From: Streptomyces roseochromogenus subsp. oscitans DS 12.976
GTDB taxonomy: Bacteria; Actinomycetota; Actinomycetes; Streptomycetales; Streptomycetaceae
Length of the DNA stretch: 64,000 nt
NCBI RefSeq assembly: GCF_000497445.1
Contig: NZ_CM002285.1
Coordinates: 2,178,091 to 2,242,090 of the forward strand
Direction: 5' to 3'
Translations under genes and position numbers: made by a program
Notes under the pieces: model-generated
Told to the model about the DNA's origin: nothing
The model's input: the letters and a program-made list of their open reading frames with translations, nothing else
The model's database searches: none
Shown here: one piece after another, positions 46,876 to 55,074 of the stretch
Layout: every line of letters begins with the position of its first letter
Position numbering within the stretch: the stretch's first letter is position 1

Positions 46876-47702
46876 CCACCGCACCGGTCCGCGCCGCCGC
46901 CGCGGTCCGCGCCATCGGCGACGCCGCCCACGGCGCCGGCCCCGTCTCGCTCGACGAGCTCAACGAACGGGCATCCCTCCTCGCCCGCTTCGACCACAGC
47001 TACCTCGTGCCCGCGGACACCTTCCTGCGCGTCGTCGGCCGGCTCACCCACCCGCACCGGCCCGGGGGCCCCTACCGCGCCCTCGCCATCGACGGCCGGC
47101 GTGCCTTCCGCTACCACTCCGTCTACTACGACACCCCCGAGCTCCGCTCCTTCCACGACCACCGGCAGGGCCGCCGACGCCGCTTCAAGATCCGGGAACG
47201 GGTCTACGAGGACACAGGAGAGCGGCAGTTCGAGATCAAGCTCAAGGGGCCGCGCGGCGACACCGTCAAACGCCGATGCCCGCTGACCGGAGCTGACACC
47301 CCGCTCGGCCCCGACTGCCGGGGATTCCTCACCGACACCCTGCGTACCGCGTACGGCATCGGTGCTCCGGCGGCCCTTGAACCGTCCTTGAGTACCGACT
47401 ACATGCGCGCCACCTTCGTGGCCGACGGCGAGCGCATCACCTGCGACGCAGCACTGGTCTGCCACGACCTGCGCATCGGACGCACCGTGCGGTGTACGGA
47501 CGACCTCGTGCTCGTCGAGACCAAGACCACCGGGCATCTCACCGAAGCGGACCGCCTGTTGCACGCCCACGGGATACGCCCCGCCGTCTTCACCAAGTAC
47601 TGCAGCGCCTTCGCCGCATTGCGTCCCGCACTACCCGCCAACCGATGGCGTCGCACCGCCCGCCGCGCTTTCGGTGCGGCGGCTCCGGAGCCGACGTGCT
47701 GA
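46872..47702 (+). CDS. VTC-domain polyphosphate polymerase
   Basis: The 276-residue protein is a single VTC (CYTH-like tunnel) domain. Basic phosphate-binding strands are visible in HSVYYDTPELRSFHDHRQG, RRRRFKIRERVY and FEIKLKGPRGDTVKRR, and the metal-binding glutamate in VLVETKT. Eukaryotic Vtc4 makes polyphosphate from ATP; bacterial homologues paired with DUF4956 are expected to do similar chemistry, though products are little studied. It is translationally coupled to the DUF4956 gene and ends in a double terminator. Its place after an Mg2+ ATPase gene may be functional. Confidence 0.85.
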   Translation: MTTAPVRAAAAVRAIGDAAHGAGPVSLDELNERASLLARFDHSYLVPADTFLRVVGRLTHPHRPGGPYRALAIDGRRAFRYHSVYYDTPELRSFHDHRQGRRRRFKIRERVYEDTGERQFEIKLKGPRGDTVKRRCPLTGADTPLGPDCRGFLTDTLRTAYGIGAPAALEPSLSTDYMRATFVADGERITCDAALVCHDLRIGRTVRCTDDLVLVETKTTGHLTEADRLLHAHGIRPAVFTKYCSAFAALRPALPANRWRRTARRAFGAAAPEPTC

Positions 47703-47716
47703 ACGGCCGGTGGAAG

Positions 47717-47745
47717 CCCGGCGGCGGGAAACGCCCGCCGCCGGG
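47717..47745 (+). terminator. Terminator after the VTC gene, first hairpin
   Basis: CCCGGCGGCGGG (47717-47728) pairs perfectly with CCCGCCGCCGGG (47734-47745) around AAACG, 14 bases after the stop. Confidence 0.8.
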
Positions 47746-47754
47746 ATAGCCCTG

Positions 47755-47786
47755 CGGCCGGGAGGCGATGTGCGTCCTCCCGGCCG
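47755..47786 (+). terminator. Terminator after the VTC gene, second hairpin
   Basis: CGGCCGGGAGG (47755-47765) pairs perfectly with CCTCCCGGCCG (47776-47786). Together with the preceding hairpin it insulates the riboswitch-controlled gene downstream. Confidence 0.75.
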
Positions 47787-47949
47787 GACACCGGGGCCCT
47801 GCCGGGCGGATCTTCGCTCGTGGGTGCGCCCGGTGTGGCATGGCTGACGCCGGTGAGGGGCGCGGGGCTATTGCATCACGATTGGGGAGTTTCCACCTCA
47901 ATTTCCGATCGGTTATGCAGCCTTGCAGCTGATACTCGCCGCCTTCTAG

Positions 47950-48125
47950 GGTAGGCAGGCCGTGGTGTTCGGGAAGACCGGTGACAGCCCCAGGGGCTCA
48001 GTCCGGAGCGGCCCTCGCCACTGTGATCGGGGAGTTCCCGCCCCATGCATTGCCACTGGCCTCACGGCCGGGAAGGCAGGGGCGGGCGCGATGACCCGTC
48101 AGCCAGGAGACCGGCCACGGCAGCA
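47950..48125 (+). ncRNA. Cobalamin riboswitch upstream of the Ni/Co permease
   Basis: Conserved blocks appear in order: GGTAGGCAGGCCGTGGTGTT at the 5' side, GGGAAGACCGGTGACAGCCC, CCTCGCCACTGTGATCGGG, TTGCCACTGG with GGGAAGGCAGG, and the B12 box as CAGCCAGGAGACCGGCC at 48100-48116. The permease start lies 43 bases after the box. B12 binding would shut off cobalt uptake by hiding the ribosome site or ending transcription. Boundaries are approximate. Confidence 0.9.
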
Positions 48126-48159
48126 CGAAGCTGATCCACGAGGTGCTGGAGCGAACCGT

Positions 48160-49269
48160 ATGACCGTGTCCCCTGGCGTGCCCGAAACCGCCGCCGTCCC
48201 GTCCTTTCGCTGGCGCCGCGAGGACACCGTCCGAACCGCGGGCCTGCTGGCCGTGATCGTCGCTCTGCACGTGGTCGCCTTCGGGATTCTGTTCCTCCTC
48301 GTGGTCCCGCGTCACTATGAGGTCGGGTCCAAGGCGTTCGGGGTCGGCTTGGGCATCACGGCCTACACCCTCGGCATGCGGCACGCCTTCGACGCCGACC
48401 ACATCGCCGCGATCGACAACACCACCCGCAAGCTCATGGCCGACGGCAAGCGGCCCGTGTCGGTGGGCTTCTGGTTCGCGCTCGGGCACTCCAGCGTGGT
48501 GGTCGTCATGGCCGTGCTGGTGGCCGGGGGCGCCAAGCTGGCCGGCACCCTGATGAACGACGGCTCCCGGACCCACCAGGTCCTCGGCACCGTCGGCACC
48601 ACGGTCTCCGGCGGCTTCCTGTACCTCATCGCCGCTCTCAACCTCGTCGCCCTGTTCGGCATCCGGCGCGTCTTCAAGGCCATGCGCGCCGGACGCTACG
48701 ACGAGGCGGAACTGGAAGCCCACCTGGACTCGCGCGGCTTCATGAACCGCATCCTGGGCCGGCTCACCAAGTCGATCCGCCGACCGGGCCAGATGTTCCC
48801 TCTCGGCTTCGTCTTCGGCATCGGCTTCGACACCACGACCGAGGTCCTGCTCCTCGCCCTGGCCGGCAACGGCGCCGCAGCCGGCCTCCCCTGGTACGCG
48901 GTCCTGTGCCTGCCCCTCCTCTTCGCGGCCGGCATGAGCCTGTTCGACACCCTCGACGGCACGTTCATGAACTTCGCCTACCAGTGGGCGTTCTCGAACC
49001 CCGTTCGCAAGGTGTTCTACAACCTCACGATCACCGGGCTGTCCATCGCGGTGGCCTTCTTCGTCGGGACGATCGAACTGGTCGGCGTTCTGCATGACAA
49101 GCTCGGCTTGAGTGATGACATCACCGGCTGGATCGCGAGCCTGGACCTGGACAACGTCGGCTATGTGATCGTCGGCCTGTTCGTTGTCGTCTGGGCCGTG
49201 GCCATCGCCTACTGGCGTCTGGCCAAGGTGGAGGAGCGCTGGAGCGCCCGCGCCGCGGACGCCGGCTGA
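48160..49269 (+). CDS. Nickel/cobalt permease (NiCoT/HoxN family)
   Basis: The 369-residue protein has eight or so membrane spans and the NiCoT signatures: RHAFDADHIAAIDNTTRKL in the second span, FALGHSSVVV, FGIGFDTTTEVLLL and the LFDTLDGTFMNFAYQWAF segment. It imports Co2+ and/or Ni2+. A cobalamin riboswitch upstream makes cobalt for B12 synthesis the likely cargo. The ATG giving MTVSPGVPE follows GGAG; the much longer frame runs through the riboswitch and is not coding. Confidence 0.92.
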   Translation: MTVSPGVPETAAVPSFRWRREDTVRTAGLLAVIVALHVVAFGILFLLVVPRHYEVGSKAFGVGLGITAYTLGMRHAFDADHIAAIDNTTRKLMADGKRPVSVGFWFALGHSSVVVVMAVLVAGGAKLAGTLMNDGSRTHQVLGTVGTTVSGGFLYLIAALNLVALFGIRRVFKAMRAGRYDEAELEAHLDSRGFMNRILGRLTKSIRRPGQMFPLGFVFGIGFDTTTEVLLLALAGNGAAAGLPWYAVLCLPLLFAAGMSLFDTLDGTFMNFAYQWAFSNPVRKVFYNLTITGLSIAVAFFVGTIELVGVLHDKLGLSDDITGWIASLDLDNVGYVIVGLFVVVWAVAIAYWRLAKVEERWSARAADAG

Positions 49270-49302
49270 CGGCTCGTGGCCGTCGCTGCGACGCCCGCCT
49301 GA

Positions 49303-50241
49303 TCAGTTGTGCTCGAAGTGGCTGGGCCTGCCGTCGCGTTGGACAAGCCGGCCCAGCCGAGCCGCCGTCGCCCGGGGCACGAGCGTCCAGGTGCCGTCGG
49401 CGCGGTGGAGTGCGGCGGAGTGCCAGGGGGTGGTCCAGGCGTCGGGGGCGTCAAGGAGGCGGATACCGAATTTCGGTGCGCCGACGGGTTGCGGGTGGAT
49501 CGAGAGGCGCACGGCGTGGGGGTGGTGCTCGGCGATCAGGTCGCCCCAGGCGCGGCTGCGCTGGATGACGCCGTAGGCGCGTTGTCGGCAGGCGCGCTGC
49601 AGGGCGGAGCGGGTGCCGGTCCAGTCGGCGGTGTCCTCGACGAGGAAGCGCGTGATGCCCCGGTAGAGGGCGAGGGTCTGGTCGTCGGTACGGGCCTCGG
49701 CACGCAGAGCGTCCAGCGTGGGGGCGTGGCGGTCGTGGACGTGGGCGCGTTTCGTGTCGTGCGGGAGGTCGCCGAGGATGTCGCGCAGGTCGAAGACGGA
49801 CAGTCTGTCCAGGCCCAGTTGAGCTATCTGTATGCGTAGGTCGTCGGCGTACGCGTCGATGTGGTGGTCGGGGACGTGGATGAGGTCACCGAAGACGTGG
49901 CCGTCGGAGCAGATGATCACCCGGGCGCCGGGCGGGTAGATCCGCTCGATCTCGGTGCACAGGGTGTTCAGGAACGTCAGGGAGAGGCGTTCGCCCTGGT
50001 CGGGGAGGTGACCGAGGACCTTGGCGGGGTTGGGGGACTTACAGGGGAAGGCGGGCAGGGTGAGGACGACCGGGGCGCCCTCGTGTACGAAGTCGGCGAT
50101 GCGGCGCAGCTGATGGGGGAACGCTTCCGCAGGGGCGGGAACGGGAGCCGGATCGGTCGTGCGGTGATGCGGCAGGAGCAGGTTGAGGATCTCGGTGCCG
50201 ATGCGGGTGGGGAGGGCGTCTGACGCGGTCGTCAGGTGCAT
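49303..50241 (-). CDS. isnA: Isonitrile (isocyanide) synthase, PvcA/IsnA family
   Basis: The 312-residue protein matches the PvcA/DIT1 family: VVLTLPAFPCKSPNPAKVLGHLPD is the hallmark segment, followed by LTFLNTLCTEIERIYPPGARVIICSDGHVFGDLIHV and, late, VRLSIHPQPVGAPKFGIRLL. Known members turn the amino group of tyrosine or tryptophan into an isonitrile using the C2 carbon of ribulose-5-phosphate. The start ATG has AGGAGG six bases upstream. It is the last gene of an operon with a P450, an amidotransferase and an exporter. No PvcB-type Fe/2-oxoglutarate partner is present, which sets this locus apart from pvc and rhabduscin clusters. Confidence 0.9.
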   Translation of the reverse strand: MHLTTASDALPTRIGTEILNLLLPHHRTTDPAPVPAPAEAFPHQLRRIADFVHEGAPVVLTLPAFPCKSPNPAKVLGHLPDQGERLSLTFLNTLCTEIERIYPPGARVIICSDGHVFGDLIHVPDHHIDAYADDLRIQIAQLGLDRLSVFDLRDILGDLPHDTKRAHVHDRHAPTLDALRAEARTDDQTLALYRGITRFLVEDTADWTGTRSALQRACRQRAYGVIQRSRAWGDLIAEHHPHAVRLSIHPQPVGAPKFGIRLLDAPDAWTTPWHSAALHRADGTWTLVPRATAARLGRLVQRDGRPSHFEHN

Positions 50242-50381
50242 GTCGTTCCTCCTGGAGTACGAGGGCATGTCGACATGGCGCCGTGGCGGGAGTGCACGCC
50301 AGGCGCCAGTGGTCAGCGGGTGTGGGTCAGCCGAGGCCGGTCCGGCCGGTGTGGCCGGGCCCGGTCAGCGATACGTCGATG

Positions 50382-51632
50382 TCAGAAGCGTCGGTCGTAG
50401 CCCACGGGCAGGCTGTTCGTCCCGCGACCGAGGACGGCGGGGATCCACTCGATGTCCTCGACCCTGATGGCGAGATGCAGGCCGGGCAGCCTCGTGAGCA
50501 GGGTGCCCAGGGCGATCTGGAGTTCGGCGCGGGCGAGGGCTGCGCCGGGGCAGAAGTGGATGCCGTGGCCGAAGGCGAGGTGGGGGTTCGGGCTCCGGTC
50601 GAGGTCGAGGGTGTCGGGGTCGGGGAAGCGGCGCGGGTCACGGTTGGCGGCGCACAGGGACACGATCACGGAGTCGCCGGCCGGGACCTCGGTACCGTGC
50701 AGGTCGCTGTCCTTGTCGAAGAAGCGCCAGGTGGTCAGCTCGAAGGCACTGTCGTAACGGAGGAGTTCCTCGACCGCGCGCGGCAGCAGGTCCGGTTCGT
50801 CGCGGAGCCGGGCCAGTTGGTCCGGGTTACGGAAGAGCGCGATCAGAGCCGTGGTGATCTGGTTGGTGACCGGTTCCTGGCCCGCGACGAGGAGCTGGAA
50901 GATCATCGAGTCCAGCTCTTCCTGGGACAGTTCACGGCGGGCGTGGGCCATGACGAGGCGGCTGAGCAGGTCGTCGTCCCAGTGTTCGCGTTTGTGGGCG
51001 ACGACGTCGGCGATGTAGCTCTGCAGGCCTTGCAACCGCGCCTCGTACAGCGGGCGTCCCGGGTCGGTGGGGCCGACCGGCTGGACGACCTTGCCCCAGT
51101 CGCGGTCGAAGCGAGCCGCCAGATCCTGGGGAAGCCCGATGACCTCCGCGAGTACCTGGAAGGGGAAGTGGGCGGCGAAGCCGGTGACGAGGTCGGCCGG
51201 GCCGGTTTCGGGCAGGGTGTCGATCAGCGCATCCGCCAGTTCCTGGAACCGAGGGCGCAGGCTCTCGATACGACGTGGAGTGAAGGCGTCGGTGACGAAG
51301 CGCCGCATACGCGTGTGCTTGGGCGGGTCCTGGTGGAGCAGGTGCATCTGGAGCTGCGAGTGCTGCGGCTCGGGCATGATCGAGGCACGGGCGCGCCAGC
51401 GGTCGTTGCCGCGGTCGTGGTTCTTGCCCAGGCGCTCGTCGTTCAGCGCGGCGTGGGCGGCGTCGTAGCCGGTAACGAGCCAGGCTTGCACGCCGCTGGG
51501 GAAGAGGACGCGGTGGACCGGGCCGGCCTCGCGCATCTGCTCGTACAGGGGGTAGGGGTCGGCCTTGTAGGGGCAGCCCATCAGCGGGACCGGGTCGGGC
51601 AGCAGCTCGGCCGGCGGCTCTTGGACGGTCAT
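50382..51632 (-). CDS. Cytochrome P450 of the isonitrile cluster
   Basis: The 416-residue class I bacterial P450 has the heme motif FGHGIHFCPGAALAR with the ligand Cys at residue 361, and the EELLRYDSAFELTTWRF (ExxR region follows the K helix) segments. The I-helix reads LLVAGQEPVTNQI, where the usual acid/alcohol pair is E-P-V-T. It lies between the amidotransferase (12 bases) and isonitrile synthase genes. A role in oxidative tailoring, perhaps phenol coupling or desaturation of an isonitrile-bearing tyrosine amide, is inferred from context. Confidence 0.9.
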   Translation of the reverse strand: MTVQEPPAELLPDPVPLMGCPYKADPYPLYEQMREAGPVHRVLFPSGVQAWLVTGYDAAHAALNDERLGKNHDRGNDRWRARASIMPEPQHSQLQMHLLHQDPPKHTRMRRFVTDAFTPRRIESLRPRFQELADALIDTLPETGPADLVTGFAAHFPFQVLAEVIGLPQDLAARFDRDWGKVVQPVGPTDPGRPLYEARLQGLQSYIADVVAHKREHWDDDLLSRLVMAHARRELSQEELDSMIFQLLVAGQEPVTNQITTALIALFRNPDQLARLRDEPDLLPRAVEELLRYDSAFELTTWRFFDKDSDLHGTEVPAGDSVIVSLCAANRDPRRFPDPDTLDLDRSPNPHLAFGHGIHFCPGAALARAELQIALGTLLTRLPGLHLAIRVEDIEWIPAVLGRGTNSLPVGYDRRF

Positions 51633-51644
51633 GAACGGGGCTCC

Positions 51645-53471
51645 TCAGAGGGCGAGTTCGGGGCGGTGGTGGTCCAGCCACAGGGCGAGGTCGACGACGC
51701 GTTCGAGGCGCAGGCGGTGGCCCCACTCCAGCCGGTCGGGCGGGGTGTCCAGGCAGGGCTTGATCCGGGTCTCGTCGGCCAGGGCGCGGACCTGTTCGAG
51801 GGCGAGCGCGTCGCGGGCCATGTCCTGCAGGCCGCGGTTGTAGTCGGGGTGGTGGGTGGCCGGGTAGTGGTTCTTGGGCCGGTACAGGACCGAGTCCGGG
51901 GCGAGGCTCGTGCCGACGGCGCGCAACAGGCTTTTCTCGCGGCCGTCGAAGCTCTTCAGCGCCCAGGGCGTGGAGAAGGCGTACTCGACGAGCCGGTGGT
52001 CGCAGTACGGAACGCGCACCTCCAGCCCTTGGGCCATGCTCAGCCGGTCCTTGCGGTGGAGGAGTTGGCGCAGCCAGCGGGTGAGGGACAGGTGCTGCAT
52101 CTCGCGCTGCCGGTGCTCGGCGGGGCTCTCGCCGTCGATGTGCGGTACGGCGGCCAGCGCGCTGCGGTAGGTGTCGTCGCGGAACTCACCGATGCGCAGG
52201 TCGAGTTCGGGGTTGAGGGGCATGGCGGCCTCGTCGCCGGTGACCAGCAGCCAGGGGAAGGTCTGCGCGGCGAGCGCCTTGGGGTTGTGGAACCAGGGGT
52301 AGCCGCCGAACACCTCGTCGGCCGCCTCGCCGGACAGGGCGACGGTGGAGTGCCGCCGTATCTCGCCGAACAGCAGATAAAGAGAGGTGTCCATGTCGCC
52401 CACCCCGATCGGCGAGTCGCGCGCCACGACGACCGCCTTGCGGTGCTCGGGGTCGAGCAGAGCACGCGGGTCGAGGACGACGGTGCTGTGGTCGGTGCCG
52501 ATGAAGGCTCCGGCCTCGGTGGCGTACGGGGTGTCGTGGCCGGTACGCAGGACGTCGCCGGTGAACTGTTCGGCCTGGTCGCTGTAGTCGACGGCGTACG
52601 AACGGATCCTCGCCTCCGCGCCCTCCCGCAGCCGTAGTTCGTCGGCGAGCAGCGCGGTCAGGACGGTGGAGTCGATGCCGCCGGAGAGCAGGCTGCACAG
52701 GGGGACGTCGGCCTCCAGCTGGCTGCGGGCCGCCGCGCCGACCAGCGCACGGATCCGCTCCACCGTCGTTTCCCGGTCGTCGCCGTGGTCCCTGGCCTCA
52801 AGCTGCCAGTAGCGGCGTTCGCGGATGCCGTCCCGGTCCAGGACCAGCAGCCCCCCGGGTTCAACCTCCCGTACCCCGGACCACACGGTCGGCCCGGTGT
52901 TGAACAGCAGGCTGTACGCCTCCCGCAGCCCGTCGGCAGCCACCCGGGGCCGGATCTCAGGGTGGGCGAACAGTGCCTTGGGCTCGGAGGCGAAGGCCAG
53001 GCCGCCGTCGACGAGCGCCCAGAACAACGGCTTCACGCCGAGCCGGTCACGCACCAGCAGCAGCCGCTGCGCCCGCTCGTCCCAGACGGCGAAGGCGAAC
53101 ATGCCCTCCAGGTGCTCGGCGACGTCCTCGCCCCACTCCGCGTAGGCCCGCAGCACCACCTCGGTGTCGCTGCGCGTGCGGAACACATGGCCCCGGCCAC
53201 ACAGCTCGGCCCGGAGTGCGTGGTGGTTGTAGACCTCGCCGCTGTAGGTGAGCACGATGTCCGGCTGCTCGGGACGATCCGGCATCGGCTGTACGCCGCC
53301 TTCGAGGTCGATGACGGCCAGGCGGCGATGGCCGATCGCTGCGCGTTCGCCGAGCCAGATCCCTCCGGCGTCGGGGCCGCGGGGCGTGAGGGTGGCGGTC
53401 ATGGCCTCGATGACCGGGGCCTGGGTGCGGGCGTCGTGGTGGAAGCTCGCCCAGCCGGTGATTCCGCACAT
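51645..53471 (-). CDS. Asparagine synthetase-like glutamine amidotransferase
   Basis: The 608-residue protein has both AsnB domains. Cys2 in MCGITGW is the glutaminase nucleophile, with GHRRLAVIDLEGG, SGEVYNHHALR and RSDTEVVLRAY of the N-terminal domain. The synthetase domain has the PP-loop SLLSGGIDST and SGEAADEVFGGYPWF. Such enzymes activate a carboxylate with ATP and convert it to an amide. Family changes (SGEVYN for NGEIYN, GEAADE for GEGADE) and cluster context suggest a natural-product amide rather than asparagine. AAGGAG precedes the ATG. An upstream extension was rejected as a shadow of the MFS gene. Confidence 0.88.
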   Translation of the reverse strand: MCGITGWASFHHDARTQAPVIEAMTATLTPRGPDAGGIWLGERAAIGHRRLAVIDLEGGVQPMPDRPEQPDIVLTYSGEVYNHHALRAELCGRGHVFRTRSDTEVVLRAYAEWGEDVAEHLEGMFAFAVWDERAQRLLLVRDRLGVKPLFWALVDGGLAFASEPKALFAHPEIRPRVAADGLREAYSLLFNTGPTVWSGVREVEPGGLLVLDRDGIRERRYWQLEARDHGDDRETTVERIRALVGAAARSQLEADVPLCSLLSGGIDSTVLTALLADELRLREGAEARIRSYAVDYSDQAEQFTGDVLRTGHDTPYATEAGAFIGTDHSTVVLDPRALLDPEHRKAVVVARDSPIGVGDMDTSLYLLFGEIRRHSTVALSGEAADEVFGGYPWFHNPKALAAQTFPWLLVTGDEAAMPLNPELDLRIGEFRDDTYRSALAAVPHIDGESPAEHRQREMQHLSLTRWLRQLLHRKDRLSMAQGLEVRVPYCDHRLVEYAFSTPWALKSFDGREKSLLRAVGTSLAPDSVLYRPKNHYPATHHPDYNRGLQDMARDALALEQVRALADETRIKPCLDTPPDRLEWGHRLRLERVVDLALWLDHHRPELAL

Positions 53472-53487
53472 ACGGGTGACTCCTTGC

Positions 53488-54942
53488 TCAACGATGGGCG
53501 GCGGACGCCGCGTCGGTGGTCTTCTCCGGCCCGGCGGCCGGGCGTCGGGCGGGCACTGCCAGCAGAGGTACGGCGAGGCAAGCGGCGGTGGCGGCCACGG
53601 CGAGCCCGGCGTGCACGCCGTCGGCAGGTCCGGCAAGGCCCCAGGCGGCGGTGGCCAGGGCTGGGCCCAGGGTGAAGCCGAGGCTGCGGGCGAGCTGGAC
53701 GGTCGAGCCGACAGTCGCGGTCCGCTCCGGCGGGGCGGCACCCATGACCAGGACCTGGGTCGGGCCGCCGTTCAGGCCCATGCCGATACCGGCCAGCGCC
53801 AGCCGCCAGGCGACGTCCAGCGGTGACCAGTCGCCGCCCAGCGGAACGAGGAGGAGCAGGCCGGCGGCGGTGAGCGCGGCGCCGGTGACCGCTGTCAGCC
53901 GGGCGCCGACGGGGGTCCCCCCGCTCGAGCGGAGCCGGGAGTGGGGGAGGTCGGCGAGACGTCCGCCGAGCGGTCCGGCCAGGCCCATGCCGAGCGGGAA
54001 GGCGAGCACGGTGAGCCCGGTGGTCGTGGCGCTGACGCCGTCGTCGCGCTGGAGGTGCAGGGCGACGACGTAGTGCATGGCGGCGAAACCGGCCGCAAGC
54101 GCCAGTACCGCCGCGTGTGCCCGCAACAGCCCCGGGACACCCAGCACGCTGGTCACCGGACGCCCGCCCGGACCGCGCAGCCACCACCACAGCGGCGGTG
54201 CTGCTGCGAGCGCGAGCACCAGCCACGCCGGACGGTCCGAGGCCAGGGTCAGCGCCAGCAGCAGCGCCGTCACACCGGCGGCCACCAGGAGGGCGTCTGC
54301 TGCCGAGCGCCGGTCGGGCCGGCGCAGGGCGCCGTCCGGCGGCATCGCACGCCAGGCCACCACCAGGGCGAGCACGCAGAAGGGGATCTTGACGAGGAAG
54401 ACGGCGTGCCAGCCCAGATGGTCCAGGAGCAGCCCGCCCACGGCCGGCCCGGTCACCGCCCCCAGCGGGCCCAGGGTCGCGGGCACGCTCATCGCCCGCC
54501 CTCGCTTTCCGGGCCGTACAGAACGCAGCGCGAGGACCGGCATCAGCACGAACAGCGCCGCCCCGAACGCGCCCTGCGCAATGCGGGCGGCTATCAGCCA
54601 GGCAGCCCAGGGAGCGGCGGCCGCCAGAGCGCTGCACAGGGCGAAGCCGGCGGTCGCGGCGAGTACGGCGGAGCGCGTCCCCACGCCGTCCAGCCAGCGT
54701 CCGACGGGCAACAGCAGTGCGACGACGGGAAGCTGGTAGCCCAGCACGGCCCACTGGGCGGTCGCTGCAGAGACGTGCAGGCCATCGGCGATGTCCGCCA
54801 GAGCCACGTTGACGATGTTCATGTCGAGCATCGCCACGAACGACAGCATGCCCGCCACGGCCACCAGCAGCCAGCGGTCCTCGCCGGCAGCGCCGTCGGG
54901 TATGTGCCCGGGCTGTTCCGCGCCGGGTCTGTGGTCTGTCAC
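53488..54942 (-). CDS. MFS efflux transporter (DHA2-like) of the isonitrile cluster
   Basis: The 484-residue protein has about 14 spans and DHA2 motifs: MLSFVAMLDMNIVNVALADIA at the first span, GYQLPVVALLLPVGRWLD after it, and ARIAQGAFGAALFVLMPVLAL. It probably exports the cluster product. The GTG giving VTDHRPG has AGGGG at good distance; a GTG five codons earlier is the alternative. A 40-base interspersed repeat is embedded in frame and encodes the loop peptide PHSRLRSSGGTP. It is the first gene of the biosynthetic operon, 54 bases after a SigC-type promoter. Confidence 0.87.
   Translation of the reverse strand: MTDHRPGAEQPGHIPDGAAGEDRWLLVAVAGMLSFVAMLDMNIVNVALADIADGLHVSAATAQWAVLGYQLPVVALLLPVGRWLDGVGTRSAVLAATAGFALCSALAAAAPWAAWLIAARIAQGAFGAALFVLMPVLALRSVRPGKRGRAMSVPATLGPLGAVTGPAVGGLLLDHLGWHAVFLVKIPFCVLALVVAWRAMPPDGALRRPDRRSAADALLVAAGVTALLLALTLASDRPAWLVLALAAAPPLWWWLRGPGGRPVTSVLGVPGLLRAHAAVLALAAGFAAMHYVVALHLQRDDGVSATTTGLTVLAFPLGMGLAGPLGGRLADLPHSRLRSSGGTPVGARLTAVTGAALTAAGLLLLVPLGGDWSPLDVAWRLALAGIGMGLNGGPTQVLVMGAAPPERTATVGSTVQLARSLGFTLGPALATAAWGLAGPADGVHAGLAVAATAACLAVPLLAVPARRPAAGPEKTTDAASAAHR
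53911..53950. repeat. Interspersed GC-rich repeat inside the MFS gene
   Basis: GGGGGTCCCCCCGCTCGAG, then GGGAGTGGGGGAGG, shares its opening and closing blocks with the intergenic copy at 7329-7380. In the MFS frame it adds about 13 residues in a cytoplasmic loop without breaking the gene. Confidence 0.7.
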
Positions 54943-54995
54943 CTTTCCGCCCCTCACCTTCGTGGGCGGGCTGCCGGAAGGCAGCCTCGTCCCAC

Positions 54996-55024
54996 AAGTC
55001 GGGAGGGATCGCGCGTGAGTTCCC
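54996..55024 (-). promoter_or_regulatory. ECF (SigC-type) promoter of the isonitrile operon
   Basis: On the minus strand GGGAAC (55024-55019), a 17-base spacer and CGACTT (55001-54996) form an ECF-like promoter. The -10 ends 54 bases before the MFS start. The same elements and spacing occur upstream of the ABC importer and copper operons. Confidence 0.7.
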
Positions 55025-55074
55025 GGACCTGTCCCAAAAAGCGTGACGGAAAGGCTGGAAGTTCCCCACCGTGT

